Source of the DNA: Odobenus rosmarus divergens
Taxonomy: Eukaryota; Chordata; Mammalia; Carnivora; Odobenidae
Direction of reading: 5' to 3'
Assembly (NCBI RefSeq): GCF_000321225.1
Contig: NW_004450465.1
Coordinates: forward strand, 874,137 to 938,136
Length of the DNA: 64,000 bases
The notes under the pieces were generated by a model, which saw only the letters and a program-made list of their open reading frames with translations, was not told where the DNA came from and ran no database searches. The number at the start of each line of letters is the position of its first letter. The first letter of the stretch is position 1. Shown in pieces: positions 32,611 to 43,705 of this stretch. Made by a program: the position numbers and the translations under genes.

Positions 32611-33255
32611 CTACAAAACTAGACCACAGCTTTCCCCCTAATGCCACATTCATGTCCCTGTCATATGCAATACTCCCTTCCTCTGAGCATCCCTACAAAT
32701 CGCATTCACCTGTAGCATTAGGCTCAAAGTCCTGGGTCCTGTGATTTCTGTCAAGTCCAAATGAGGGTGAGTTCCTTGGCTATGGCTCCTTTGGGTTCAG
32801 AAACCTGTAAGTGGAAGAGACAAATTATATGCTCTGCAAACACTCAACAAACCTTGAAAGATCGGGCCGGGACAATCACAGTAAATATTTCCATCCAAAA
32901 ATGCAATTAAGGGAAGATACATAACAGGTACTGGTTCATAAAGATTCTGGCATCCTGCCAGGTATGTGTTGCCAGGTCTTCCCAGAGCAGGACCCAGTTC
33001 TGTCCGTGGGCGTCGCTTCCCAATCCATTGTTCCCTATCACTCTTGGCGCCTGTGGCATGGCTCTCAGCTTTGCCTTCCTTTTTGCTTAAGAAATAGCCT
33101 GTGTTGGCTTCTAAGTAGCTCTCTGAGGTTGCTTCTTACTAAAAAAAAAGTTGGGGGCCCAAAGGCCCTTTTGCAGTTTGTGAAACCTCAGCCCCTTTTA
33201 CTCCAAGCTGGCTATCTACTTTTCCGTTGCAGTTTGTTTGCTTTTAATTAAGAGG
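32611..33255. other. No gene or clear repeat seen
   Basis: A 95-codon frame (32964-33251) has no recognised domain. Otherwise unremarkable. Confidence 0.4.
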
Positions 33256-33259
33256 TTTT

Positions 33260-34800
33260 GTTTTGTTTTTTAAGAATAGTTTTGGGTTCACAGCAAAATT
33301 GAGGGGAAAGTACAGAAATTTTTCATCAGCCCTCTTCCCCTACACATGCGTAGCCCCTCTGTGATCAGCATCCTCCACCGAGTAGTACATTTGTTACTAC
33401 CGATACACCTTCGTTGACATATCACCATCACTCAAAATCCATAGTTTAGGGCTCACTCCTGATGCCGTACCTTCTCTGGTTTTGGACAAATGTATAATGA
33501 TACATGCCATCATTATGGCATCATACAGAGTATTTTCAGCTCCCTATAAAACCTCTGTGTTCTGCCTATTCATCCCCACCAAACCCTGGCAACCACCTTA
33601 ATTGTCCTCTTAGATTTTCAAAAATGTAGCTGTGTGTGTGGGTTTTTTTTTTTTTTTCCCAGTACAGCCCTCTTTAAAATGTCGTAGGTGTTCTATGATT
33701 GTCAGTTCAGTTCACTACATGCTCCAAAACCACATCCATAAATTCTTTTTGAGACTGGCGTCTCTCTTCTTTGGGTATGTCTAGCTGCTATGAAATAGTG
33801 CCATTAAGACTCTTAAAAGTTCTTTGGGCTACCTGCGATGTTCCACTGGAAACCACTTTGGAAAATCCAAACCCAAAAATCAAGAACAAATAAGTTGCAA
33901 AAAAAAAAAAAGAATGGGACAGGATTGTTTCTGCAAGGGTAGCCACGTAGAAAGAAACCAGGAATTTGTGATGAACAGATCTGGGACACATGCTTCTCAC
34001 CGGACACCGTGTAGATGAGCTGAGCCTGATTAAAGGCACCTGACTAGGCAAACAGCCACGATTTGACAGCTGCTGTCCCAATATATATGCAGCTTTCTGA
34101 AGTATTTTTTTTCCTTAAGATATTTTACAAGTAGGGGCACCTGGGTGGCTCAGTCGTTGAGCGTCTGCCTTCGGCTCAGGTCGTGATCCCAGGGTCCTGG
34201 GATCGAGCCCCGCATCGGGCTCCCTGCTCCGCAGGAAGCCTGCTTCTCCCTCTCCCTCTCCCCCTGCTTGGGTTCCCTCTCTCGCTGTGTCTCTCTATCA
34301 ACAACAACAACAAAAAGATATTTTATAAATATGTTTGCAAGTTATTTCATGGTGTTTGTCATATATGGCTTTAGATGGCTGGATGGTTCTCCATCAAATG
34401 AATATGTCATCATTTACCACTCCTCTATAGCACCTTATTCCGGCAGTTTTGGTTTTCTGCTGTTAAAATAACACTGCTGTCATAATTTTTATACATTTTT
34501 ACTCGTGAGTTCATTGATTATGATGCATTTTCCAACCTTTTAAGAATTGGATCATTGGGTAATACCATAGAAACATATTTGAGGCAAGTGAGCTAAGGAG
34601 CCAGTGTTTTCTAGAAGAATTGTACCAGTTTATGATGCTGTCATCAGCCTACCTATTTCCCTGAAGACTTACATTCTTATTGTTTTTCTTTCCTTTTTAG
34701 AGTTTAGCAGACAAAATGGCACCTCATGGTTTTAACTTCCATTTCTTTAACTGCTAAGTAGACAAGCATTTTTCCTTTTGTTAAATGACTCAAACTGATT
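33260..34800 (-). mobile_element. Old L1 3' end, minus, interrupted
   Basis: 33262-33600 follows the complement of an old L1 3' end ('ttttgggttcacagcaaaatt', 'gtagtacatttgttactacc', 'caaatgtataatgatacatg', 'cataccaatccagagtat' type). 34330-34790 resumes with 'atgatgctgtcatcagcc', 'ctccatcaaatgaatatg', 'taagaattggatcattggg', 'ttttaacttccatttcttta'. The CAN-SINE at 34135 and other sequence (33650-34110) lie between. Confidence 0.65.
34132..34314 (+). mobile_element. CAN-SINE with CAA tail
   Basis: Sense copy: 'ggggcacctgggtggctcag', 'gatcccagggtcctgggatc', 'gaagcctgcttctccctctc', then 'gtctctctatcaacaacaac'. It ends in (CAA)n instead of the usual AAATAAAT/poly(A). Imperfect duplication 'aagatattttacaag' / 'aagatattttataaa'. 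Confidence 0.95.
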
Positions 34801-34839
34801 TTTCATGTGTGACATCTCCAGTTGTAGAGTGTAAAATTA

Positions 34840-35000
34840 ACATTAGGCTTGGCTGCAAATGACAAAAAAAAACAAAAAACTTCAAACAATACAAAATTGA
34901 ACAGTGGCTTTTTTTCTTTCTCACAGAAAAGAGGTCTGGGGGCAGTCCAGTGCTACGGCAGCACTCCAAGCTGTCAGGGACCCAGGCTCCATAGATCTTT
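34840..35000. repeat. Ancient dispersed repeat scrap
   Basis: 'cattaggcttggctgcaaatg' and 'cttcaaacaatacaaaattg' then 'gggggcagtccagtgctacgg' resemble an old mammalian repeat I cannot name. A young L1 tail sits at its right end. Confidence 0.35.
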
Positions 35001-35152
35001 AATTTTTTACATCATTTTAATTTAAATTCAGTTAGCCAATATATAGTACATCATTTGTTTCAGATGTAGTGTTCAGTGATTCATCAGTTGCGTATTAACA
35101 CCGAGTGCTCATCACATTGTGTGCCCTCCTTAATGCCCATCACCAGGTTCTG
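35001..35152 (-). mobile_element. Carnivore L1 3' end, heavily truncated, minus
   Basis: Complement of the same 3' end as 16986-17274: 'cagttagccaatatatagta', 'catcatttgtttcagatg', 'gtgtgccctccttaatgccc'. Only about 150 bp was copied. Flanks share 'tagatcttt' (34992-35000 and 35153-35161). Confidence 0.85.
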
Positions 35153-35161
35153 TAGATCTTT

Positions 35162-36060
35162 TTGCTCTTCCCAATCCTCAGCATGAGGTCCTAGCACCTG
35201 AGTTGCATTCCTGTTTGCAGAAAAGAGATGGGGGTGGGGGTGGGATAAGCCAAACTTCTCTTGAAGGACATTTTCATTTCTCTTGTGTTTATATCCCATT
35301 GGTCAGCACTTAGTTTTATTTCCAAGGGGAACAAAAGGGAGAAGAGCTGTTGCGTTGACCAGCAGCCTCTGCCACACAAAGCAAATCTCTGTCTGCCATC
35401 AGGGCTGAGAAAGTAGCAGCTCTGGGAGGAAAAGATGGTGCCGTTTGGCAGGGGAGTAAATGTGGGAAGAGTTCCAGGACGCAGGCTGGCACAGAGATGG
35501 GTGTGTGCTGGTGGGAAAATGCCACCCGTGGGAAGTTGGCTTCTCTCTGATCTTGGACCCTTCCCAGGCTTAACTCAGCCTTCTCGAATAGACCTTCCAT
35601 CTCCTCCCCATATGCTCATTGTTTTTCAGGGCCCTGCTCCCATCTCAACTCCTTCAGTAGCTTTCCCTTACCGACTCAAGCATTCATTACTCATTTGAAC
35701 CTAGACACTGAGACGGGTTTTGTTAGGTTATCATTTCTATGTGTAGTTGGCCCAAAGAGATTACAAATTTATGAAAAGCAGATGTAGTACCTTACGTTTT
35801 TCAATGGCCAGCCCTCCCATCTCCCCTTCCACATTCTCTTATCTCAGTTTAGGAATCTCTGCTTACTCCCAAATATCCCGTTTTGGGGGAACCATGGTTT
35901 ATAAATTCAGTGAACATGATTTGCTCAAGAAGGTATCAAGCGTTTATTTGCAGAATCAGTTTTCATGTTCTTCCAGTTGGTAAACAAACTGTATGGCACT
36001 AGGATAAGAACATTTGGAACTCAGTAATATGATGTTTTGTTTTGTTGTTTTGTTTTGATT
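35162..36060. other. No gene or clear repeat seen
   Basis: Mixed sequence with several 62-94-codon frames on both strands. None has recognised content. 35600-35690 may be an L2 scrap. Confidence 0.4.
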
Positions 36061-36066
36061 CCACAG

Positions 36067-36151
36067 AATTGCTTTATAGACAGCACAGAAACATCAAAGG
36101 ATATATTCCTGAAAATTGTTACAAGTGGCTTGAAACTGTATCAGGGATACA
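36067..36151 (+). other. Candidate 85-bp exon, unidentified
   Basis: A long T-rich tract ends in ttccacag directly before 36067, and gtaagtgg follows 36151, so both splice sites look strong. Frame 1 reads without a stop for 28 codons and includes Cys2, Phe14, Gly21, Leu22, Tyr25; frame 3 is also open. Frame 1 would shift after 85 bp. There is no neighbouring exon and no repeat here. Cryptic splice-site pairs are common in non-coding DNA, so this could be chance. No gene was recognised. Confidence 0.3.
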
Positions 36152-37289
36152 GTAAGTGGATGACAAATTGGAGGATGGTGCTGGTCATCAAGATGTAACC
36201 ATCTGTTTCATAAAAAGGGGTTATTTGCCCATTTAGTCACAAATCTGTAATACGTGTCAAGTGTCTGCTACCCGAGAAGGCACAGCGTTTGGTAATGTGG
36301 GGTCAGATCTATGGGAGACTCAAGAGGAACTAGACCAGGGTTCTGCTCTCAAGAAGCTTTTGAGAAAGTGAAAAACACACACATTAGTGTAACTTTTTCA
36401 TGATCCCTTTACCTGTTGGAGAGTGGAAGAAACCCCATTAGCAGAAAGAAAACATTGCTATGGGTTGACCAAGCACAAACAGGCAACAGAAGAGTAGCTC
36501 AAAGCAGCCCTTGACTCTACCCTGGGGATACCCCTCAGTCTGGGATGAGTCATCTCAGATGGGGCTCAGGAATAGTCCTGCCCTCTCTCTGCACTCCTCT
36601 TCCAGGGTTTCTTTGCTTTTGCTCTCTCGCCCCTCCTCCTGGGCCCTTCTGCTTTGGTTCATGGCTTGTGCTGATCATAGGCAAGGAAAAGCAGCTTTCC
36701 TGGTCAAGCTTCAGAATGCGTCTTTTATTCATTCAACAATCGTTTGTTCAAATATTTTTAAAAAAAAATCTCCACCTTCCTCTTGCCAATATGGACGAAT
36801 AGCATTACCCCAGGGTGTTATTCTGCTAATAGAGATGCTACCTTTTTTCCTACCTCTACCAAGAATCATCTACATTATCTGCTTTTATATCCTACCTTGA
36901 TATGAAACAGAGCTCTAAGGGGAGAAGCTTTGTTTGGGAAGAACGCTGTCCTCCCACAGGGGGAAGCAATGGGGTCATAAGGAGGAGCAGAGAAAGTGCC
37001 CAGAGAGTGGGGTAGGGATGAGTGCCAGGATAGAGAGAACAGTATGAACCCAGGTGGGGTGGCAGGCATCCTCAGGGGTGTGGGGGAGTGGAGTGTGCGT
37101 GGGTGTGCAGGGCTGAAATTGGGACGTTTTTGATAATCTCTCTTGTTACGCTTGACCTGTCATGTTGATGATTATGTATTTGGCTTTTCCCCTACAAGAA
37201 GGGGTAGAAGGAAAAGGTGTGGAAGGTGAGAGATGGATTGTTGAGGGCCTAGGCTAGGAAGCTGAGGAGGCAGTGTGGAGCCAAGAACA
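36152..37289. other. No gene recognised
   Basis: 129-codon frame at 36511-36900 (Leu/Ser-rich, no domain) and its shadows only. No clear repeat. Confidence 0.4.
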
Positions 37290-37425
37290 AGTGTGGTAAA
37301 AGGAACAGCTGAGTTCACATGCCCCCTCAATCAGATATTGACCGTGCGGATTTGGGCAAACTACTTCTTTCTCACGTGTAGAATGAGGATAATAGTACTG
37401 ACATCACATCTAACACCCAGTAATG
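37290..37425 (+). mobile_element. MIR fragment
   Basis: 'cagctgagttcacatgccc', 'tttgggcaaactacttctttc', 'gaatgaggataatagtactg'. Sense MIR. Confidence 0.7.
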
Positions 37426-38640
37426 TCTTGTTTCTCCACAGAGGTCATTAAATATTTTAAGCATAACGTGCTGTAAGATGTATGGCTAATGGCCTTATTA
37501 AGCAGGCTATAAACTGCACCTTGATAAAATGATAAATGAATGAGTCCTTTTATAGCTACAAAATTATTCAATAGATCACTCATCTGGATCCAGTGGTCCA
37601 CTTCCAGAAAGTTCTTGACACATCTTGAGTTGTCAGGCTGGGGCTTGAAGAAGGAGGAACCCCTGGATTTCCGAGGCAAGGAAACCTCAGGGGTACAGGT
37701 GCTTGGGTGTTCCTCTTCTCCACTTGCCAGCGAGGGGGGCCCCTCAGCCTAAAAATATCTGCCAGGGAGATGGGGCGAGAAAGGGCAGAAGCTGTGTGGG
37801 AGGCGCTAGGGGAGGAGTTTGGGAAAGAAGACGACAGGATGCCAAGGAAATTTTGTTTGGTTTAGAGATGTGGCCTCAGGCCAGTTCCTCTCCTTCTCCC
37901 TTCATCCAGGAAAACAGAACTCAAGAGTAGAATTCACCCCCTTCTTCCTGCCCCGCTCTCGTAGCCCTGTTCTCTGCTCGGCTATGGCGGTCCTCCAGCA
38001 GCAGGACCTGTGCGGGGAGAGGAGGGGCGATGGGGGCCCCAGAGGGGTTCGTAGGTTCTAATGCCCAGCCTCTCACGCAGAGAGACATCCGGCACAATCA
38101 GAAACTAAGATCCCAGGTCGCTGGGAGCCAGACGGTGCCTGCAAGGTTGGGGGCGGGTGGGGAGAAGAAAGGAATCACTGGGACTTGCGGGAGGACAGCT
38201 CTCTCGCTGGCTTGTCGACATGGGGGGCGTTAGATCTTTGGCTTGAAGGAAATGGATATTGGGGTGGGTACAGTAAAGGGAAGAGGGTGGTCAGAGAGTG
38301 CCCCAGAACGACCACCGTTAGCGACACACAAAGTCCCGTCAAGGAGTACACAGTCGGGGGTAATTTCAATAGAATCAGTCTCCAGACCCTGGTTCCCATA
38401 TGGGCTTTTCCCTAAAACGAATCCCCTCCCCGGGGGGGGGGGGCACATCCTAGGTGTCAGACTGGTTCTCTCCCTCAACTCCCCGTTTGCAGTGGCCCCC
38501 TGGATACTTTTCAGAAGGAAGCCCCATCTCCCTTGCGTCTGCCTCTCCCTGGGAGCTCTGCCTCCCACAGGAAAATCCTCCAGTGCGCCCAATAAAATGT
38601 CGACTTGAAATATTGATGTCTGAATCTCTAGTATGCGTTT
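37426..38640. other. GC-rich unique stretch, no gene recognised
   Basis: Overlapping 60-121-codon frames on both strands at 37703-38648 reflect high GC. A 12-G run is at 38432-38443. An aataaa at 38591 could be a polyadenylation signal of an unseen transcript. No CpG-island density and no domain was recognised. Confidence 0.4.
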
Positions 38641-40150
38641 GGCATTGATTTCAAGTAGGAGGAGGTGAAGGATTAAGATTATAGCTTCAAATTAAAGTAA
38701 ATTATATAGGATAGTTTCTTAAACATTTACTCAAAACACATGGAGAAACAATCTTCTTTGGCTTTTACCAGAAGATTATTATCATATGCATATCATAATG
38801 CATTTTTAATTTGGGTACAAGTCTCCTGCTTACTTCAGCTTTTCTGTACATTTAGTGGCCCTACGAATAGCTTCTCTTCTTTTTGGTTTGTAATTTCCAC
38901 AAAATATTGTCTTATTCTAGCAATAAGCAATACTCACCCATAATACAAAAACTAATCTTTGAAAAAAAGACTTGTTTCTTACTTTATGCTTGATGATTAT
39001 TTTAAAATTTTATATTATGATTATTTTATTTCACTCAATGATTTACTAATATGAATTATAATGATAAATCAACCTATAATATTGATTAACATGTAAATTC
39101 TTTTGGTGACAGGAAATTTTCACTTTTTCAATTTTGAATTAATAATAAGACAAATATTCAACCTAGAAAAAATTTAATATGTAAAGTTTTAACTTATGTA
39201 CGTATTTTATAACCAAGAATTATGATATAGTGACCAATACAAGATTTTCAAGCTTAGAAGTATATCCTACTAAGATAAAGTTCTGTGGGTAACATAGATG
39301 GAAATATGCATGCAAGGAGGACTAATAAATGAGGGAAAATTTCTGGCTGTTAAAAAGAGCTGATTCATGTGTCTTTTGAATAGATGGAGGTGGGTATTCA
39401 ATACATTTTATCGAGTGATTTAACCACCTTTAAAAGTCAATATATTAGAAGTTACATATGTCTCAATTACTTAAACTTGCAATAAAAATGTTATAAGTTA
39501 ACTTAAAAAATGTGTGAGGAGGATATATAGTTTTTCAAAAAATGTTAGGAGATCCCAGAACATTTATAGATCTCTGCTCTGGGAGGTGGAAGGTGAATGC
39601 AGAAATGGAAGGCATGGAGCAGCTTTTATAGTTTTTAGACAAAGAAACAATAAATTTGTGATGAATTGACAAAACAAAGATGTTTGGGCTAGGGGTGGGA
39701 ATGGTGAAGAGTAACTGGAAAGGTGGGAGTGAGTTTAACAAGGTTTGTTTGCAGAGTCCTCCAACGCCTTTCAGGGCTGATAGGGGTCTGTCTCCACTGA
39801 GACGGAATGTATTTCCTGCCTTTAGGCAGAAAAGGGACAGCTTTTTCTGTATCTACTGCTTCTAATTGTCTTCGGCTCAAAATACTTTTTATGTCAAAGA
39901 GGCGTATCTGGGGGCAGTATATTCTGATTTCCTTCAAGGGTATCATAGAATTCTTTTAGGGCGGTGGCATCTTCACCCTGATGATATATAGAATGTGTGC
40001 TTCTGAATTATTATGTTTTAAAGGTTTCCCAGTTTCAATTTTCTACTACAGTAAATATCAGTAAATACAATCCAATAGATAGAACAAAAGTTTTTTGGGT
40101 TTTCAGTAATTGTTAAGAGTACTGAAGCGTCCGAGACCAAAAAGTTTGAG
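38641..40150. other. AT-rich unique stretch, no gene recognised
   Basis: Notably AT-rich (especially 38990-39500) with no clear transposon signature. It could be very old repeat or conserved non-coding DNA. I cannot tell from one sequence. Confidence 0.35.
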
Positions 40151-40159
40151 AATTGCTGC

Positions 40160-40290
40160 CTGAGATCTTATATTTCAACACTTGTTTTGTAGATTTGGAG
40201 AAAGAGGTCCCAAAGAGAGGAGATCCGTTGCTCAGGATCACACAGAGCTTGAGGCAGAGTCGAGAAGAAGACTCTACACACCACACTGCC
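40160..40290 (-). mobile_element. MIR fragment, minus
   Basis: 'tgtagatttggagaaagagg', 'gttgctcaggatcacacag', 'agcttgaggcagagtcgag'. Complement of MIR. Confidence 0.7.
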
Positions 40291-40834
40291 CAGGTCACTT
40301 TGCAGATTAATCGCTGGCCACAGCCCTGAAACCCATACATTCCCTTACTTCCCTCCAGGTATATGGGGCAGGAGTTTATCTGCCCCCTTTACCTCCTGCC
40401 TCCCTCTCCACCACCCCTGGGGAGCACGGGGTCCTCTAGTATGAGAATGCAGCAAAACAACGCCACTGGAAGCCCGTCGTATAAGCAAAATTGGTAAAGT
40501 AGGGTTTGTTCGTGCTCCTCTCTGAAGGATGGTAGCCTTCTCTGATGGAGCCAGGAGTAGGTCACCCTGAGACAGGAGTAGGTAAAAGATTGAAGCAGCA
40601 GAGTAGGGCAGATGGGTCTGCAGCAGACTCAGTTTTGATTGAAAGGTGACCAGGCAGAAGCACTCAAGATCTCCTTTGCCTCATCTCTTGGATCCCAATT
40701 GTGACCCTAATCTGCTGTGACTACAGTTACTATCTTTCTGTTAATGGACTGCTCCCATGGCCCTTTCAGACATGGTGAAACTGAACAGTTGGGAGACATG
40801 TAGGAGGAGCCTTAGAATTTTCTAGTGCATTTGC

Positions 40835-41040
40835 TCATTCACTCAGTGGTGTTCATTGAGTTCTTGCTGCGTGCCTCAGCCAAGTCTGGGCCTTGGGATG
40901 CAACGTGATATGACAGACACAGGCCCTGTCTCATGGACACCACCTCTTAGCAGGATGCTCCACGCCCTCCTTTTGCAATGCCTGAGGTTCAGAGAGGTGA
41001 AGGGACTTGTCCAAAGTCACACGGCCATGTGAGAAAATAA
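40835..41040 (-). mobile_element. L2/MIR fragment, minus
   Basis: 'gttcattgagttcttgctgc', 'gtgcctcagccaagtctggg' at the left (L2 tail-like), and 'gttcagagaggtgaaggg', 'acttgtccaaagtcacacgg' at the right (MIR-like), all complemented. Confidence 0.6.
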
Positions 41041-41253
41041 TTTGCCGAACATGTGCCTTGTGCCTGCCCCCCCGGGGGGATACAGCAGAAATTAGGCACA
41101 GATGAGCTTGTTAGAGAGATGAGACTTATGCCCAAGTTGGTATTATAAAGATTTAGAGGGCACAGGCGAGGTGAATCAAAAGTAATTATTTAATTTCTTT
41201 AATGACTTTAAGGGCAGTTTTCGTGCAAGAAAAAAATTAGTCAGGGGGCTCAT

Positions 41254-42213
41254 TTTTGTGTTTGTTGTTTGTTTCTTTAAAGTTCAATTTATTAAGCTAC
41301 ACATTTAAAACTCAAGTTCTTAATTTTAAATTCTGCTTACAAATAAATACTTATAAATCTAGAAAATTTGAAAAATCATTTTTCAAGGCCTTAGATGGGT
41401 ATATCACTTACAAATTCAGTTAAACTTCTTGAAATATTTTAGACTGCACATACAAATTTAATGCATTTGATTTCCTTTTTAAGTAACTCAATCGCCTGAT
41501 TTAACAAAACATCCTGAGTGCCTGAATACGCTCTCAAGGAATTAACAGGTCCCAATCTTATAAAGGTAGTGAAGCTTAAGTTTTCTCAGATGTTTCAATG
41601 CTACATAAACTTAGTGAGATTTCTACTTAAAATCAAAAGTAAATTAGTTATTCAATTAACATTGTAAGATGAAATTTTAACGCTGATCTATTTATAACTC
41701 AAATAGGACAAATTATCCTAAATGTTCACATACCTAAAATATCAAATGTGTCTCTCCCACTCCCGCTGCTTCTGTTCCCTCTCTCGCTGTGTCTCTCTCT
41801 GTCAAATAAATAAATAAAATCTTTAAAAAAAAATAAAAACAATAAAATATCAAATGTGCACAGATTCCTAAGGCAAAATATGAATACTGTAGTTTTGATA
41901 CTCTTAAACAGTTCTATACCAAATTTGACATCTTTCTCAAATAAAAGAAATTAGGGGATAGTTCAGATCATCCTGCCATATTCTGGGAATTACCTTCCCA
42001 GGGAAATTTGGGGGTGACTTTCTCAGCCTGCTGGAGATTGCACAGATATTGACTTGATCCTTCCCTGTTGCCCTGTTTGTCAAGAGCACTCTGAGCGGTG
42101 TCCCCAGGCTTGGCTTTACCATTCATGTTAGCACTGATTTTGCTGCTCAAAGAAAATTTCAGCTTTCCTTCAAAATGGTCGTTTGCTTGGATTTTACTTT
42201 TCTTTGGATCTTA
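41254..42213 (-). pseudogene. Putative processed pseudogene or terminal exon, minus
   Basis: On the minus strand, an open frame of 80 codons runs from just after a TAA at 42211-42213 to a TGA at 41968-41970. It is hydrophilic (Lys/Ser/Gln/Asn-rich). About 670 bp of AT-rich, 3'UTR-like sequence follows, then AATAAA (41288-41293) and within 15-35 bases an A-rich tail (aaacaaacaacaaacacaaaaa, 41254-41277). A 5'-truncated CAN-SINE interrupts the UTR-like part. The interrupted upstream frame, and continuation in another frame, suggest decay. No target duplication and no parent gene were recognised, so a real last exon (acceptor ...cttaag at 42210) is an alternative. Confidence 0.4.
41751..41843 (+). 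mobile_element. CAN-SINE, 5'-truncated
   Basis: Only the 3' half: 'tctctcccactcccgctgct', 'ctctcgctgtgtctctctc', 'caaataaataaataaaatc', A-rich tail. Exact 15-bp duplication 'aaaatatcaaatgtg' at 41736-41750 and 41844-41858, so truncation happened at insertion. Confidence 0.97.
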
Positions 42214-42774
42214 AGATATGTAAAAGTATTTATGCCAAACATAAAACAGCCTTGACCTGAGAGACTCCCGCATTGGTCGATCACCCCTGTTTCTAGAACC
42301 TTATGATTCTTAGGAATATTAAGGTGTCGATGTGTGTGCTACCCGGGGTGGTGAGTCATTTCTGTCTGTGACATACAGACAGTCCTCCCTCTACTTTAAA
42401 GTCACATTTGAGGATGAGGCTTTGGGTCTTCAAGGAATGTACAACCTGGCATCCTTTCTCTTAACTCTCGGGAGCTCTTTAAAGAGTTACATTTTGACTT
42501 ACTTCTTGGAAAGGCCTCCTGCACCTGCAGCAGGAGGCCCAACATACCTGCGAGGAGGGTAACAGATGTGTGAGGAACTGAGTAAGAAATTCTGTGAAAA
42601 TGTGGAGTCACGCGGAAGGCTGGTGTAGAGTTCATTCAGCAGAGCAGAGAATGAAGGCTAGCCTTCAAAGAAGTTGAGCAGCACGGAGGGTGGGAACTGG
42701 TGGAAAGGTAAGGTCTAAGGAAGCGTCCTGGAGGTTGATGAGAATGAGGGAGTTCTGAGGGATGGAATGCTAAG
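42214..42774. other. No gene or clear repeat seen
   Basis: Frames of 74-77 codons only. Minus-strand sequence at 42214-42320 may be an upstream, frame-shifted part of the neighbouring pseudogene. Confidence 0.35.
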
Positions 42775-42945
42775 ACACAAATTGAGTGAGTGCTTACGGT
42801 GGCCAGCCTCTATCTTAATTGTTATACAGGTATTGACTAACTCATTTCCTTCTCCGGGCACCCCTAGAAGGTACATATCATCATTGTTGCCGTTTTCCAG
42901 AGTGGGAAAGCTGAGGCACGGGGAGCTTAAGTCATGCACTGGTAG
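42775..42945 (-). mobile_element. MIR fragment, minus
   Basis: 'tgagtgcttacggtggccag', 'tattgactaactcatttcc', 'tttccagagtgggaaagctg', 'aggcacggggagcttaagtc'. Complement of MIR. Confidence 0.8.
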
Positions 42946-43099
42946 ACTGTGTGCGTGATGATGGAAGATACTTCAGCATACGCTTCAGTGTGACATTTGA
43001 AGAGGTGGCAGTGCCCCCCCCCCCAGCTCCTATGCCCAGTCTTGCTGGCTGCACCTCTTGTCAAGAGTATTATTCAGTCTGCCTTGAAGTGATTCTTTC

Positions 43100-43118
43100 T
43101 TTCCCTTTTTTAAAGATT

Positions 43119-43166
<48 letters not shown>

Positions 43167-43342
43167 GAGAGAGTGCATGCCCACGCCTGAGCAATGGGGG
43201 AGGAGCAGAAGGAGAGGGACAAGCAGACTCCGTGCTGAGTGCGGGGCCAGGGGGTGGTCTCCATCCCACGACCCCGGGATCACCACCGGAACCAAAATCA
43301 AGAGTCAGACACTGAACCGACCGAGCCACCCAGGCGCCCCAA
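43100..43342 (-). mobile_element. CAN-SINE, minus, with expanded TTTA tail
   Basis: 'ttaaagattttatttattta' followed by about 12 ttta units, purine tract, 'aagcagactccgtgctgag', head complement 'ccgagccacccaggcgcccc'. Duplication 'aagtgattctttc' at 43087-43099 and 43343-43355. The flank also has an 11-C run (43014-43024). Confidence 0.96.
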
Positions 43343-43569
43343 AAGTGATTCTTTCATGCAAGGTGCTTGTTGGCGTGCTTGAGGATAGAGCAGGGCCAAG
43401 CCAAGCTTATGAAAACAGATGTAAGGGAAGAGTTTTGTGTCTGCTTGCCAATAAGCATTTGCACTTTTAGCAGAATTTGATCTGAGACCGGCTGCCATGG
43501 CGATAGGCACCTGTTAGTGAGCTTGTGCAGGACTGCTTCCCCTCTGATCACCAGGGTTGTTATTGTCTC

Positions 43570-43705
43570 CCAGAAACCCTGACAACGGCCTAACTACCCC
43601 ATTGCTGAGGGCAGCCCGTAACTGCCCCAGGTCACAAGGCTGGTTGGTGGCGGCCCCAGAGCGCACACCCTAATTAGCACGCCATCCTGCCACTCCATAA
43701 GAGGA
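43570..43705 (-). mobile_element. MIR fragment, minus
   Basis: 'accccattgctgagggcagc', 'gtaactgccccaggtcacaa', 'ggctggttggtggcggcccc', 'ccatcctgccactccataag'. Complement of MIR. Confidence 0.65.

Noticed and set aside
37920..38250. CpG-island promoter
   Set aside because: GC-rich, but CpG dinucleotides are few and there is no matching exon or start signal.
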